From the NCBI GenBank assembly GCA_951800145.1, contig CATOJE010000024.1, forward strand, positions 1-47,593: 47,593 bases of DNA. The letters are read 5' to 3'. The DNA is from an uncultured Lachnospiraceae bacterium. Lineage in GTDB: Bacteria > Bacillota > Clostridia > Lachnospirales > Lachnospiraceae. Below, piece by piece: positions 8,828 to 16,038 of the stretch; positions within the stretch are counted from its first letter, which is position 1, and the number at the start of each line of letters is the position of its first letter. A program made the position numbers and the translations under genes. Below the pieces are notes generated by a model. It saw only the letters and a program-made list of their open reading frames with translations. It had not been told where the DNA came from and did not search any database.

Positions 8828-9117
8828 GGAATGGTAGGTAAAATCGAGAAAATGTAAAGGGGGGACCGGACGGCTTTCACCGTCCGGTATGAGTATGAAA
8901 AAGCTTTATGTTTTCAAGGGTTACTTGAAACAAAGGCTCGTTGTTCTTTCGAACAACTGAGTATAGTATAAGGGGTAATTGTGACAAAAGTGTGGCCTGG
9001 AGATATAAAAATTATAAAATTTATGAAGAAAATATTACTGCTTTCTTGGGAAGGCGGAAAAAATAAAAAAGGAAACAAAAGTCAAATAAAAGTGAAAAAA
9101 GCCTTTGAAAACCATTC
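8828..9117 (+). ncRNA. structured RNA-like element, tandem copy 2
   Basis: A second, longer (about 290 nt) and diverged copy. It has GGAATGGTAGGTA (8828-8840), AGAAAATGT (8847-8855), a G-run, hairpin CCGGACGG/CCGTCCGG (8866-8887), the same GTATGAGTATGAAAAAGC block (8887-8904), and TAGTATAAGGGGTAA (8964-8978). The 3' end is GCCTTTGAAAACCATTC (9101-9117), again complementary to the 5' GAATGGT. The variable middle has different hairpins from copy 1 (CGTTGTTC/GAACAAC at 8939-8957). The hairpin after the G-run covaries with copy 1 (T-A to C-G). Its 3' end overlaps the predicted mreB promoter. Confidence 0.6.
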
Positions 9118-9132
9118 AAATTGGTATATAAT
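9105..9132 (+). promoter_or_regulatory. promoter upstream of mreB
   Basis: TTGAAA (9105-9110), a 16-base spacer and TATAAT (9127-9132). The spacer contains the ACCATTC that closes RNA-element copy 2. It predicts a leader of about 240 bases before mreB that includes palindrome E. Confidence 0.6.
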
Positions 9133-9296
9133 AAAATCGATAAAGTAGGCATTCAGCCTGGAAATAATCAACAAAGGATTAAACGATGCAGAAGCATTTG
9201 ACACTGGCGGCATGTCCCGGATGGGCGTAAGCCCGGCTTGGCGTATGGTCCGCGAAATAAAGCAAAAAAGGTTCATTGAAACGGTAGAAAGCTCAG
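9133..9296 (+). other. mreB leader, possible gene remnant
   Basis: A frame is open from 9149 to the stop at 9326-9328 and translates to protein-like sequence (…LNDAEAFDTGGMSRMGVSP, then WRMVREIKQKRF), but it has no start codon before 9212 and no ribosome site. Its last codons lie inside palindrome E. It could be a decayed gene tail or chance; I do not recognise it. Confidence 0.25.
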
Positions 9297-9351
9297 GTTA
9301 CGATTCACGGCCAGTATCCCTGCTGTGAGCGGCAGGGCCGTGAACCGTAAC
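9297..9351. repeat. MITE-like palindrome, copy E (55 bp)
   Basis: GTTACGATTCACGGCC (9297-9312) pairs with GGCCGTGAACCGTAAC (9336-9351) with one mismatch. An inner hairpin is CCCTGC/GCAGGG. The ends are related to copies D and F. No clear 8-bp direct repeat flanks it. It ends 26 bases before the mreB ATG. Confidence 0.65.
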
Positions 9352-9377
9352 AACTTAGACAGGAGGAAGAAGGAATT

Positions 9378-10388
9378 ATGTTTACAATGATGTCGAATGA
9401 CATTGGGATTGATTTAGGTACTGCCAGCATTTTGGTTTATATTAAAGGGAAGGGGGTTGTGCTAAAGGAGCCCTCTGTGGTAGCCATTGACCGGGATACG
9501 AATAAGATTATGGCCATTGGGGAGGCGGCCCGCCTGATGATCGGGCGGACTCCCGGGAATATCGTGGCGGTCCGTCCCCTTCGCCAGGGGGTGATCTCTA
9601 ATTATAATGTGACGGAAAAGATGATGAAGTATTTTATCGATAAGGCAGTGGGGAGGAAAACATTAAGAAAACCCAGGATCAGCGTGTGCATTCCCAGCGG
9701 CGCCACAGAGGTGGAGAAGAAGGCGGTGGAGGATGCCACCTATCAAGCTGGCGCCAGAGAGGTGACCATCATCGAGGAGCCGGTGGCAGCGGCCATTGGC
9801 GCGGGGATCGATATTTCCAAGGCCTGCGGGAATATGATTGTGGATATCGGAGGCGGCACGGCGGATATCGCTGTGATCTCTTTAGGCGGCACGGTGGTAA
9901 GTACCTCCATTAAGACGGCTGGGGATGATTTTGATGAGGCGCTGGTGCGGTATATGAGGAAAAAGCATAATCTTCTCATCGGCGAGAGGACTGCGGAGGA
10001 GATTAAGATCAATATCGGCGCGGCTTCCCGCAGGCCGGAGGTGCTGAGTATGGAGGTGCGGGGAAGGAATCTGGTGACCGGGCTTCCCAAGACCATTGTG
10101 GTAACCTCCGATGAAACTCTGGAGGCGCTGCGGGAGCCGGCGATGCAGATTGTGGATGCGGTTCACAATGTGCTGGAGCGCACCCCGCCGGAGCTGGCGG
10201 CAGATATCTTCGACCGGGGGATTGTCTTAACCGGGGGCGGCTCTCTGCTCAGCGGCCTGGATACGCTGATCGAGGAGAAGACGGGAATTACCACGGTGAT
10301 TGCAGAGGATCCGCTGACTGCGGTGGCCATCGGCACTGGGAAGTTTATCGAATTTACACACGGAGAGGGGAAGGAAGATTTCCAGTAA
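9378..10388 (+). CDS. mreB: rod shape-determining protein, MreB/Mbl family
   Basis: This is a bacterial actin that forms membrane-associated filaments guiding lateral cell-wall synthesis. The actin-fold ATP motifs are present: phosphate-1 IGIDLGTASILVY near the N-terminus, phosphate-2 VDIGGGTADIAVISLGG (about 155-171), and adenosine motif LTGGGSLLSGLD near 290. EEPVAAAIGAGID is a strong MreB signature. The length of 336 aa is normal. It could equally be Mbl or MreBH, because mreC and mreD are not downstream. Instead recD2 follows after 16 bases. AGGAGG (9361-9366) sits upstream, and the short gap to palindrome E puts that element in the mRNA leader. Confidence 0.9.
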   Translation: MFTMMSNDIGIDLGTASILVYIKGKGVVLKEPSVVAIDRDTNKIMAIGEAARLMIGRTPGNIVAVRPLRQGVISNYNVTEKMMKYFIDKAVGRKTLRKPRISVCIPSGATEVEKKAVEDATYQAGAREVTIIEEPVAAAIGAGIDISKACGNMIVDIGGGTADIAVISLGGTVVSTSIKTAGDDFDEALVRYMRKKHNLLIGERTAEEIKINIGAASRRPEVLSMEVRGRNLVTGLPKTIVVTSDETLEALREPAMQIVDAVHNVLERTPPELAADIFDRGIVLTGGGSLLSGLDTLIEEKTGITTVIAEDPLTAVAIGTGKFIEFTHGEGKEDFQ

Positions 10389-10404
10389 GCCTTCCGGATA
10401 ATAT

Positions 10405-12660
10405 ATGGCAGTAGTGACCGGTTTTGTGGAACGAATTAAATATCGGAATGAGGATAACGGCTACACAGTCCTGAGCCTGAATGCAGATGGAGAGGAAACC
10501 ATACTGGTGGGGACCTTCCACTATATCAGCGAGGGGGAGATGGTGGAGGCAGAGGGCTCTATGATGGAGCACCCGGTATACGGGGAGCAGCTTAAGGTGG
10601 AGCGCTATGAGATAAGGACGCCGGAGGATACTCTTTCCGTGGAACGGTATTTGGGCTCCGGCGCCATCAAGGGCATCGGAGCTGCTTTAGCGTCCAGGAT
10701 TGTCCGGAAGTTTAAGAAGGATACCTTCCGGGTGCTGGAGGAGGAGCCGGAGCGGCTGCAGGAGGTAAAGGGGATCAGCGAAAAGATGGCCATGGCTATC
10801 TCAGAGCAGGTGCAGGAGAAGAAGGACATGCGTCAGGCTATGATCTTTCTTCAAGAGTATGGGATTTCATTAAATCTGGCGGTGAAGATCTACCAGGAGT
10901 ACGGCCCCAGACTGTATTCGGTGATTCAGGAGAATCCCTATCAGCTGGCGGATGATATTCCCGGAGTCGGCTTTAAGATGGCAGACGAGATCGCGGGAAG
11001 GGTGGGCATCTTTACAGATTCAGATTTCCGGATTCAGTGCGGCCTTCTCTACACCCTTCTCCAGGCAGTGGGGAACGGGCACACCTATCTTCCCAGGGAG
11101 GAGCTGCTGGCTCAGGGCTCTGAGCTTTTAAGAGTGGACAGCCAGGTGATGGAGAAGCATCTGATGGATATGCAGATGGAGAAGCGGATTGTGGTAAAGA
11201 GGCAGGGCGATGACGGGGCGGCGATTGTTTATGCTGCCCAGTATTATTACCTGGAGCTGAATACCGCCAAGATGCTCCATGACCTTAATATCCGGGGCGA
11301 GGTGGCAGAGGAGCAGATCCATGGAAAGCTTCTGGAGATTCAGGAGGAGGAAGACATCAAGCTGGATGAGCTGCAGAGTGAGGCGGTGCGCCAGGCAGTG
11401 AACTGCGGCCTGCTGATTATTACCGGCGGCCCGGGTACTGGGAAGACCACCACCATTAACGCTTTGATACGGTTCTTTGAGCGGGAGGGGCTTTCCATCC
11501 TTTTGGCGGCGCCTACCGGCAGGGCGGCGAAGCGGATGACCGAGGCCACCGGCTGTGAGGCGAAAACCATCCACCGGCTCTTAGAATTGACCGGAAGCGT
11601 GATGGGGGAGAAGGAGAATACCTCCGGCGGCATGCATTTCGAGCGGAATGAGGAGAATCCTCTGGATGGGGATGTGGTGATTATCGACGAGATGTCCATG
11701 GTGGACATTCATCTGATCCATGCCCTTCTTCGGGCGATTACTGTGGGAACCAGGCTGATCCTGGTGGGGGATGTGAACCAGCTTCCCAGTGTGGGGCCGG
11801 GGAATGTGCTTCGGGATATGATAGAGAGCCAGGCATTCCCCGTAGTGAAGCTGACAAAGATCTTTCGTCAGGCAGCGGAAAGCGATATCGTGATGAACGC
11901 CCACCGGATCCATAATGGGGAGCGGGTGGACCTTTTAAAGCGGAGCCGGGATTTCCTCTTTATCCGGCGGGAGAGTCCGGATGCCATTATCAGCGCCATG
12001 CTGACCCTGGTGCAGCAGAAGCTTCCCGGCTATGTCCATGCCCGGCCATTTGACATCCAGGTGATGACGCCTATGCGAAAAGGCGCTCTGGGGGTGGAGC
12101 GGCTGAACGGGATATTCCAAAGCTTTCTGAATCCCCCGGCTCCGGAGAAGAAGGAGAAGGAAGCAGGACAGACCATTTACCGGGAGGGGGATAAGGTAAT
12201 GCAGATTAAGAATAATTACCAGATTCCCTGGGAGATCCGGAACCGCTACCACATACCAGTGGATAAGGGAACCGGGGTCTTTAACGGAGATATGGGAATC
12301 ATCCGTGAGATCAATGAATTCGCGGAGCTGGTGACCGTGGAATTTGACGAGGGAAGGCTGGTGGAGTACAGCTTTAAGCAGCTGGAGGAGCTGGAGCTGG
12401 CCTATGCCATCACCATTCATAAGTCCCAGGGCAGTGAGTACCCGGCAGTGGTGATTCCCATTCACTCCGGCCCCAGGATGCTGATGACCAGGAATCTAAT
12501 TTACACCGCGGTCACCAGGGCAAAGCAGTGTGTGTGTCTGGTGGGCCTTGCCCCGGCGTTCCATCAGATGGCGGATAACTGCGTGGAGCAGAGGCGGTAT
12601 TCGGGGCTTCGGAGCCGGATTGAGGAGCTGAAGGAAATCATGGAAGACAGGAAGGAATAG
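10405..12660 (+). CDS. recD2: RecD2-type ATP-dependent DNA helicase
   Basis: A superfamily 1B 5'-3' helicase used in DNA repair without RecBC partners. The N-terminal 300 residues include helix-hairpin-helix repeats (GSGAIKGIGAALASRIV; NPYQLADDIPGVGFKMAD), the RecD2 hallmark. Walker A is GGPGTGKTTTI (about 340-350), Walker B VVIIDEMSMVD (about 424), and the C-terminal UvrD-like motifs are AITIHKSQGSEYPAVV and YTAVTRAKQ. The 751 aa are full length. No convincing ribosome site precedes ATG 10405, so translation may be coupled to mreB. comFC follows after 17 bases. Confidence 0.93.
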   Translation: MAVVTGFVERIKYRNEDNGYTVLSLNADGEETILVGTFHYISEGEMVEAEGSMMEHPVYGEQLKVERYEIRTPEDTLSVERYLGSGAIKGIGAALASRIVRKFKKDTFRVLEEEPERLQEVKGISEKMAMAISEQVQEKKDMRQAMIFLQEYGISLNLAVKIYQEYGPRLYSVIQENPYQLADDIPGVGFKMADEIAGRVGIFTDSDFRIQCGLLYTLLQAVGNGHTYLPREELLAQGSELLRVDSQVMEKHLMDMQMEKRIVVKRQGDDGAAIVYAAQYYYLELNTAKMLHDLNIRGEVAEEQIHGKLLEIQEEEDIKLDELQSEAVRQAVNCGLLIITGGPGTGKTTTINALIRFFEREGLSILLAAPTGRAAKRMTEATGCEAKTIHRLLELTGSVMGEKENTSGGMHFERNEENPLDGDVVIIDEMSMVDIHLIHALLRAITVGTRLILVGDVNQLPSVGPGNVLRDMIESQAFPVVKLTKIFRQAAESDIVMNAHRIHNGERVDLLKRSRDFLFIRRESPDAIISAMLTLVQQKLPGYVHARPFDIQVMTPMRKGALGVERLNGIFQSFLNPPAPEKKEKEAGQTIYREGDKVMQIKNNYQIPWEIRNRYHIPVDKGTGVFNGDMGIIREINEFAELVTVEFDEGRLVEYSFKQLEELELAYAITIHKSQGSEYPAVVIPIHSGPRMLMTRNLIYTAVTRAKQCVCLVGLAPAFHQMADNCVEQRRYSGLRSRIEELKEIMEDRKE

Positions 12661-12677
12661 AGTGAAAGGGGGATTCG

Positions 12678-13505
12678 ATGGCATATGGTTCAGGAAGAAG
12701 GGTGGAAGGCGTGTCACCGGCGGGTTCGGGAAGAAGGGTGAGCGGCATATCACCGGTGGGAGCCGCCAGAAGAGTATCCATCACCGGCGCGGCAAGGGAA
12801 GGAGCAGTGGGGCTGATTTTTCCCCGGCGCTGTCCGGTCTGCGGGGATATCGTAAGGCCTAAGGGCCGGCTGATCTGCCCGGAATGTGTGAAGCGGCTCA
12901 GCTACGTCTCTGGCGCCACCTGCTTAAAGTGCGGAAAGGAGCTGACGGACCAGATAGGCGAATACTGTCTGGGGTGCAGCAGGCATAGGAGAACCTTTGA
13001 CAGGGGAGTGGCCCTTTTAAATTATAATGAGGTCTCCGCCGATTCCATGGTTCAGATTAAGTATAAAAACAAGAGGGAATATCTGGATTTTTACAGTGAC
13101 GAGATTGTCAGACGGCTGGGAGGGAAGCTGGCCAGGATGAAGGCGGATGTGCTGATGCCGGTTCCGGTTCACCCTTCCAGAAAGCGCGCCAGGGGATACA
13201 ATCAGGCGGAGGAGCTGGCAAAGCGCCTTTCTGGCCTGATGGGGATACCACTATGCACGGATGTGCTGGTGCGGACCAGGAAAACCCTACCCCAGAAGGA
13301 GCTGACTCCCCAGGAACGGCTGAAAAATCTGGAGCAGGCCTTTGGGGTTCGGGAGGAGGCGCTGGATACGGGGATTCGCTCTGTGCTTTTAGTGGATGAT
13401 ATCTATACCACCGGAAGCACCATGGAGGCCTGCGCCCGGGTGCTGAAGCGGGCGGGGATCCAGAGGGTTTATTTTGTTTCGGTGTGTATCGGAGGGGATC
13501 GATGA
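12678..13505 (+). CDS. comFC: ComF family protein (phosphoribosyltransferase fold) with an N-terminal repeat extension
   Basis: ComFC is needed for DNA uptake in transformable bacteria and is widespread in non-competent Firmicutes. The core starts at GLIFPRRCPVCGD (about residue 44) with a four-pair zinc ribbon (CPVC, CPEC, CLKC, CLGC), then the phosphoribosyltransferase fold with VLLVDDIYTTGST (PRPP loop). Residues 4-40 are a proline/arginine-rich tail of three 12-residue repeats (GSGRRVEGVSPA, GSGRRVSGISPV, GAARRVSITGAA) not found in usual ComFC. AAAGGGGGA directly precedes ATG 12678, so this tail is probably translated. It is the last intact gene of the mreB-recD2-comFC group. Confidence 0.9.
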   Translation: MAYGSGRRVEGVSPAGSGRRVSGISPVGAARRVSITGAAREGAVGLIFPRRCPVCGDIVRPKGRLICPECVKRLSYVSGATCLKCGKELTDQIGEYCLGCSRHRRTFDRGVALLNYNEVSADSMVQIKYKNKREYLDFYSDEIVRRLGGKLARMKADVLMPVPVHPSRKRARGYNQAEELAKRLSGLMGIPLCTDVLVRTRKTLPQKELTPQERLKNLEQAFGVREEALDTGIRSVLLVDDIYTTGSTMEACARVLKRAGIQRVYFVSVCIGGDR

Positions 13506-13612
13506 AAACATTTCATATTCATGGAGATTGTAATCCTAAGCTGCATTATATGGTAAATATGGAATCCAGGCTGAGGGTGATGAAAGAAATTCGAGGCAGT
13601 GGTGTAGACTGA
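13502..13612 (+). pseudogene. N-terminal remnant of an AAA-family ATPase gene
   Basis: A 36-codon frame starts in an ATGA overlap with the comFC stop. Its sequence (MKTFHIHGDCNPKLHYMVN, then MESRLRVMKEIRG) closely resembles the start of a large clostridial AAA-ATPase family whose proteins begin 'MKxFN.TG.C.P..HYMVd' and then read into a GKTTTL Walker A. Here the frame stops before any Walker A. I read it as what is left after a deletion; a real micropeptide is the alternative. The family likeness is from memory. Confidence 0.45.
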
Positions 13613-13660
13613 AAATGCATAGAAAATGTATGATGCTTCAGAGTTTCCGATTTAATATAA

Positions 13661-13700
13661 AACAGGACGGTCAAAGTATTTCTGACTGTCCTGTTTTTTT
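13661..13700 (+). terminator. rho-independent terminator of the mreB-recD2-comFC unit
   Basis: AACAGGACGGTCA (13661-13673) pairs with TGACTGTCCTGTT (13683-13695) with one mismatch, then a run of seven Ts. Confidence 0.85.
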
Positions 13701-13709
13701 AAAACATTC

Positions 13710-13738
13710 TTGAAAATATGAGGAAAATGTACTATGAT
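13710..13738 (+). promoter_or_regulatory. promoter of the gntR-aroK operon
   Basis: TTGAAA (13710-13715), 17-base spacer, TATGAT (13733-13738). It directly follows the terminator and points at the GntR gene. Confidence 0.65.
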
Positions 13739-13845
13739 AGATGAGGCTAAATTGTATATAAAAAGTTCAAATCCCTGTATTTATATTCAAATGTAAATGG
13801 AAATGTGGGATGAACTGGAAAACAGGCAGAAGGGAAGCACATAAC

Positions 13846-14553
13846 ATGGAAGATGGGCGTTACAGGAACAGAGAAGAGCTGGTATATGAGAGTCTGAAGC
13901 GGGATATCCTGGATTTAGAGCTGAAGCCGGGACAGCTGTTAAAGGAGACAGAGCTGTGCGAGCGGTTCGGCGTGTCCAGGACGCCGGTGCGGGATGCCCT
14001 TCGGATGCTGCAGGAGCAGGGGTTTGTGTTGACCGTGCCTTATAAAGGGATTTATGTCACCCTTTTAAATCTCAGCAATATCAAGCAGATGATCTACATG
14101 CGGGTAGCAGTGGAGACCATGGTGCTCAGAGATTTCATAAAGGGGGCCACCCCTATGGTGATGGAGGATATCCGCTATCTGATCCGGAAGCAGCAGGCTG
14201 TCATCAAGGAGCCGGATTTTAAGCCGGAGCAATTCTACCATCTGGACGCGCAGATGCACGGCATCTGGTTTGAGGCGACGAGGAAGCAGAAGCTGTGGGA
14301 GATCCTTCAGGCCCAGCAGCTTCACTATACACGGTTCCGTATGCTGGATTTTGTGACAGAGACGGACTTTACCAGGATTATCAAGGAACACCGGCGAATG
14401 TTCGAGCTGATTGAGAAAAAGGATGTGGCGGGGCTGGAGGAGGCCTTAAAGGATCATCTGTATTACAGCATGAAGCGGATGCGGCATCAGATCGATGTGG
14501 AGTACCGGGATTACTTTGAGGAAGAAGAGGAAGAGGGGAAGTTTGATATCTGA
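13846..14553 (+). CDS. GntR-family transcriptional regulator (FadR/FCD subfamily)
   Basis: A one-component repressor or activator. The N-terminal winged helix is clear (LVYESLKRDILDLELKPGQLL, FGVSRTPVRDALRMLQEQGFV), with the family's R-TPVRDAL recognition helix. The remainder is an all-helical FCD ligand-binding domain with candidate metal/ligand histidines (FYHLDAQMHGIWF, KEHRRMFELI, LKDHLYYSM). The frame opens at ATG 13810, but ATG 13846 (MEDGRYRNREELVYESL) fits family length better; neither has an ideal ribosome site. The effector is unknown. Its TGA overlaps the aroK ATG (TGATG), so it is co-translated with shikimate kinase. Confidence 0.88.
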   Translation: MEDGRYRNREELVYESLKRDILDLELKPGQLLKETELCERFGVSRTPVRDALRMLQEQGFVLTVPYKGIYVTLLNLSNIKQMIYMRVAVETMVLRDFIKGATPMVMEDIRYLIRKQQAVIKEPDFKPEQFYHLDAQMHGIWFEATRKQKLWEILQAQQLHYTRFRMLDFVTETDFTRIIKEHRRMFELIEKKDVAGLEEALKDHLYYSMKRMRHQIDVEYRDYFEEEEEEGKFDI

Positions 14554-15059
14554 TGAAAAATATTGCTTTGATCGGCTTTATGGGAACGGGAAAGAGCACT
14601 GTATCCCGCTATTTGAAACACGCGTTCGGGATGGAAGAGATCGATGTGGATGAACGGATCGTGGAGGCGGAGGGAAGACCCATCACGGAAATCTTTGCAA
14701 ATTACGGGGAGCCTTATTTCCGCGACTGTGAGAGCCAGGCCATCGTTAAGCTTGGGAACTGCCGGAACGCGGTGATTTCCTGCGGGGGCGGCGCTGTGAT
14801 CCGAAAGGAAAATGTGGAGAATTTAAAGAAGATCAGCACCATCGTCCTTTTGACTGCAGAGCCACAGACGATTTTAGAGCGGGTGAAGGATTCGGATGAG
14901 AGGCCCATCTTAAATGGAAATATGAATGTGGAATTCATCGAAGGGCTGATGGCAAAGCGCCGGAGGATCTATGAGGAGGCGGCGGATGTGATCGTGGCTA
15001 CAGATGGGAAGACGGTGGAGGAGATTGTGAAGGATCTGATGGAGAAGATAGAGGAATAA
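14553..15059 (+). CDS. aroK: shikimate kinase
   Basis: AroK phosphorylates shikimate at the 3-OH using ATP in the chorismate pathway. Walker A is GFMGTGKST (residues 8-16), followed by the shikimate-binding DVDERI, the YFRDCE helix, and CGGGAVIRKEN. The lid region is RVKDSDERPIL. The 168 aa are typical. It starts within the stop codon of the GntR gene (TGATG), so translation is coupled. aroD, another step of the same pathway, lies at 30671. Confidence 0.94.
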   Translation: MKNIALIGFMGTGKSTVSRYLKHAFGMEEIDVDERIVEAEGRPITEIFANYGEPYFRDCESQAIVKLGNCRNAVISCGGGAVIRKENVENLKKISTIVLLTAEPQTILERVKDSDERPILNGNMNVEFIEGLMAKRRRIYEEAADVIVATDGKTVEEIVKDLMEKIEE

Positions 15060-15104
15060 AGGCAGAGCAGGAGAGAAGCCCTGCCCTGCCGGATCGTGCT
15101 GCGC

Positions 15105-15884
15105 TCAGCTTAAATAACTCCGCATAATTTTTAACGCATTTTTTTCCAGCCTGGATACCTGGGCCTGGGAAATATGAATTTCTTCGGCAACCTCGGTCTG
15201 AGTTTTGCCCTCAAAAAAACGCATGTCAATAATATGCCTCTCCCTCTGGGGGAGTTTTTTCATGGCTTCATTCAGGGAGATATCTTCTACCCAGTTTTCT
15301 TCCAGATTCTTTTTGTCGCTGATCTGGTCCATCACAAAGAGAGGATCGCCGCTGTCAGTGTAAACCGGCTCATAGAGGCTGACCGGGCTTTGGATGGCGT
15401 CCAGGGCGTAGGTGACCTCCTCCTTGGTAGCCCCTACCTCGTCGGCGATCTCCATGATGGTGGGCTCCTTCATATTTTTCTTCATTAAGGCTTCCCTGGC
15501 ATAGATGGCCTTGTAGGCGGTGTCCCGGATGGAGCGGGAGACCCGGATGCTGTTGTTATCCCGAAGGAACCGCTTGATCTCTCCGCAGATCATGGGAACG
15601 GCATAAGTGGAAAACCGTACCCCTTGCGTTACGTCGAAGTTGTCAACTGCCTTCATTAAACCGATGCAGCCGATCTGGAACAGGTCGTCTACGTTCTCGG
15701 TATTATTGGCGGCGAACCGCTGAATCACGCTCAGCACCAGCCGCAGGTTTCCTTTGATGTACTGCTCCCTGGCTTCCCTGTCACCCTCCAGAATCCTCTG
15801 AAACAGGGTTTCTTTTTCCTCATTGGTGAGAAGAGGAAGCTTTGAGGTGTTAACTCCGCATATTTCCACTTTATAAACAGGCAT
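15105..15884 (-). CDS. sigG: RNA polymerase sporulation sigma factor SigG
   Basis: SigG drives late gene expression in the forespore. The protein begins KVEICGVNTSKLPLL, the SigG-specific N-terminus that contacts core and anti-sigma regulators. Region 2 is NLRLVLSVIQRF...VDDLFQIGCIGLMKAVDNFD..RFSTYAVPMI, with region 3 and the region 4 helix-turn-helix TQTEVAEEIHISQAQVSRLEK. The start is ATG 15884 with GGAGGT 10 bases upstream; the frame extends another 42 codons to 16010, but that part looks non-coding. The length of 259 aa agrees with Bacillus SigG. sigE is not adjacent. No clear sigma-F/sigma-G promoter could be picked out. Confidence 0.95.
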   Translation of the reverse strand: MPVYKVEICGVNTSKLPLLTNEEKETLFQRILEGDREAREQYIKGNLRLVLSVIQRFAANNTENVDDLFQIGCIGLMKAVDNFDVTQGVRFSTYAVPMICGEIKRFLRDNNSIRVSRSIRDTAYKAIYAREALMKKNMKEPTIMEIADEVGATKEEVTYALDAIQSPVSLYEPVYTDSGDPLFVMDQISDKKNLEENWVEDISLNEAMKKLPQRERHIIDMRFFEGKTQTEVAEEIHISQAQVSRLEKNALKIMRSYLS

Positions 15885-15979
15885 GTGTCTTACCTCCCAT
15901 TCATTCAGTACAACTGTCAGTTGCCTTATAACGGAAGGATGGACGTTTTTTAGTGGATTTATACCGGGGATTCGCTGAA

Positions 15980-16038
15980 AAAAACTTCCAGCTAAGCTGC
16001 ACATAAACAAAAACTTCCAGCTACAGCCTTACATAAAC
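15980..16038. repeat. tandem 29/30-bp duplication across the kinase stop codon
   Basis: AAAAACTTCCAGCT...ACATAAAC occurs at 15980-16008 and again at 16009-16038, differing in the middle. The second unit contains the last codons and stop of the kinase gene, so the first looks like a duplicated gene tail in the kinase-sigG gap. Confidence 0.75.

Noticed and set aside
15061..15090. Hairpin GGCAGAGCAGG/CCTGCCCTGCC between aroK and sigG as a terminator
   Set aside because: One mismatch and no T run on either strand; not enough to call a terminator.
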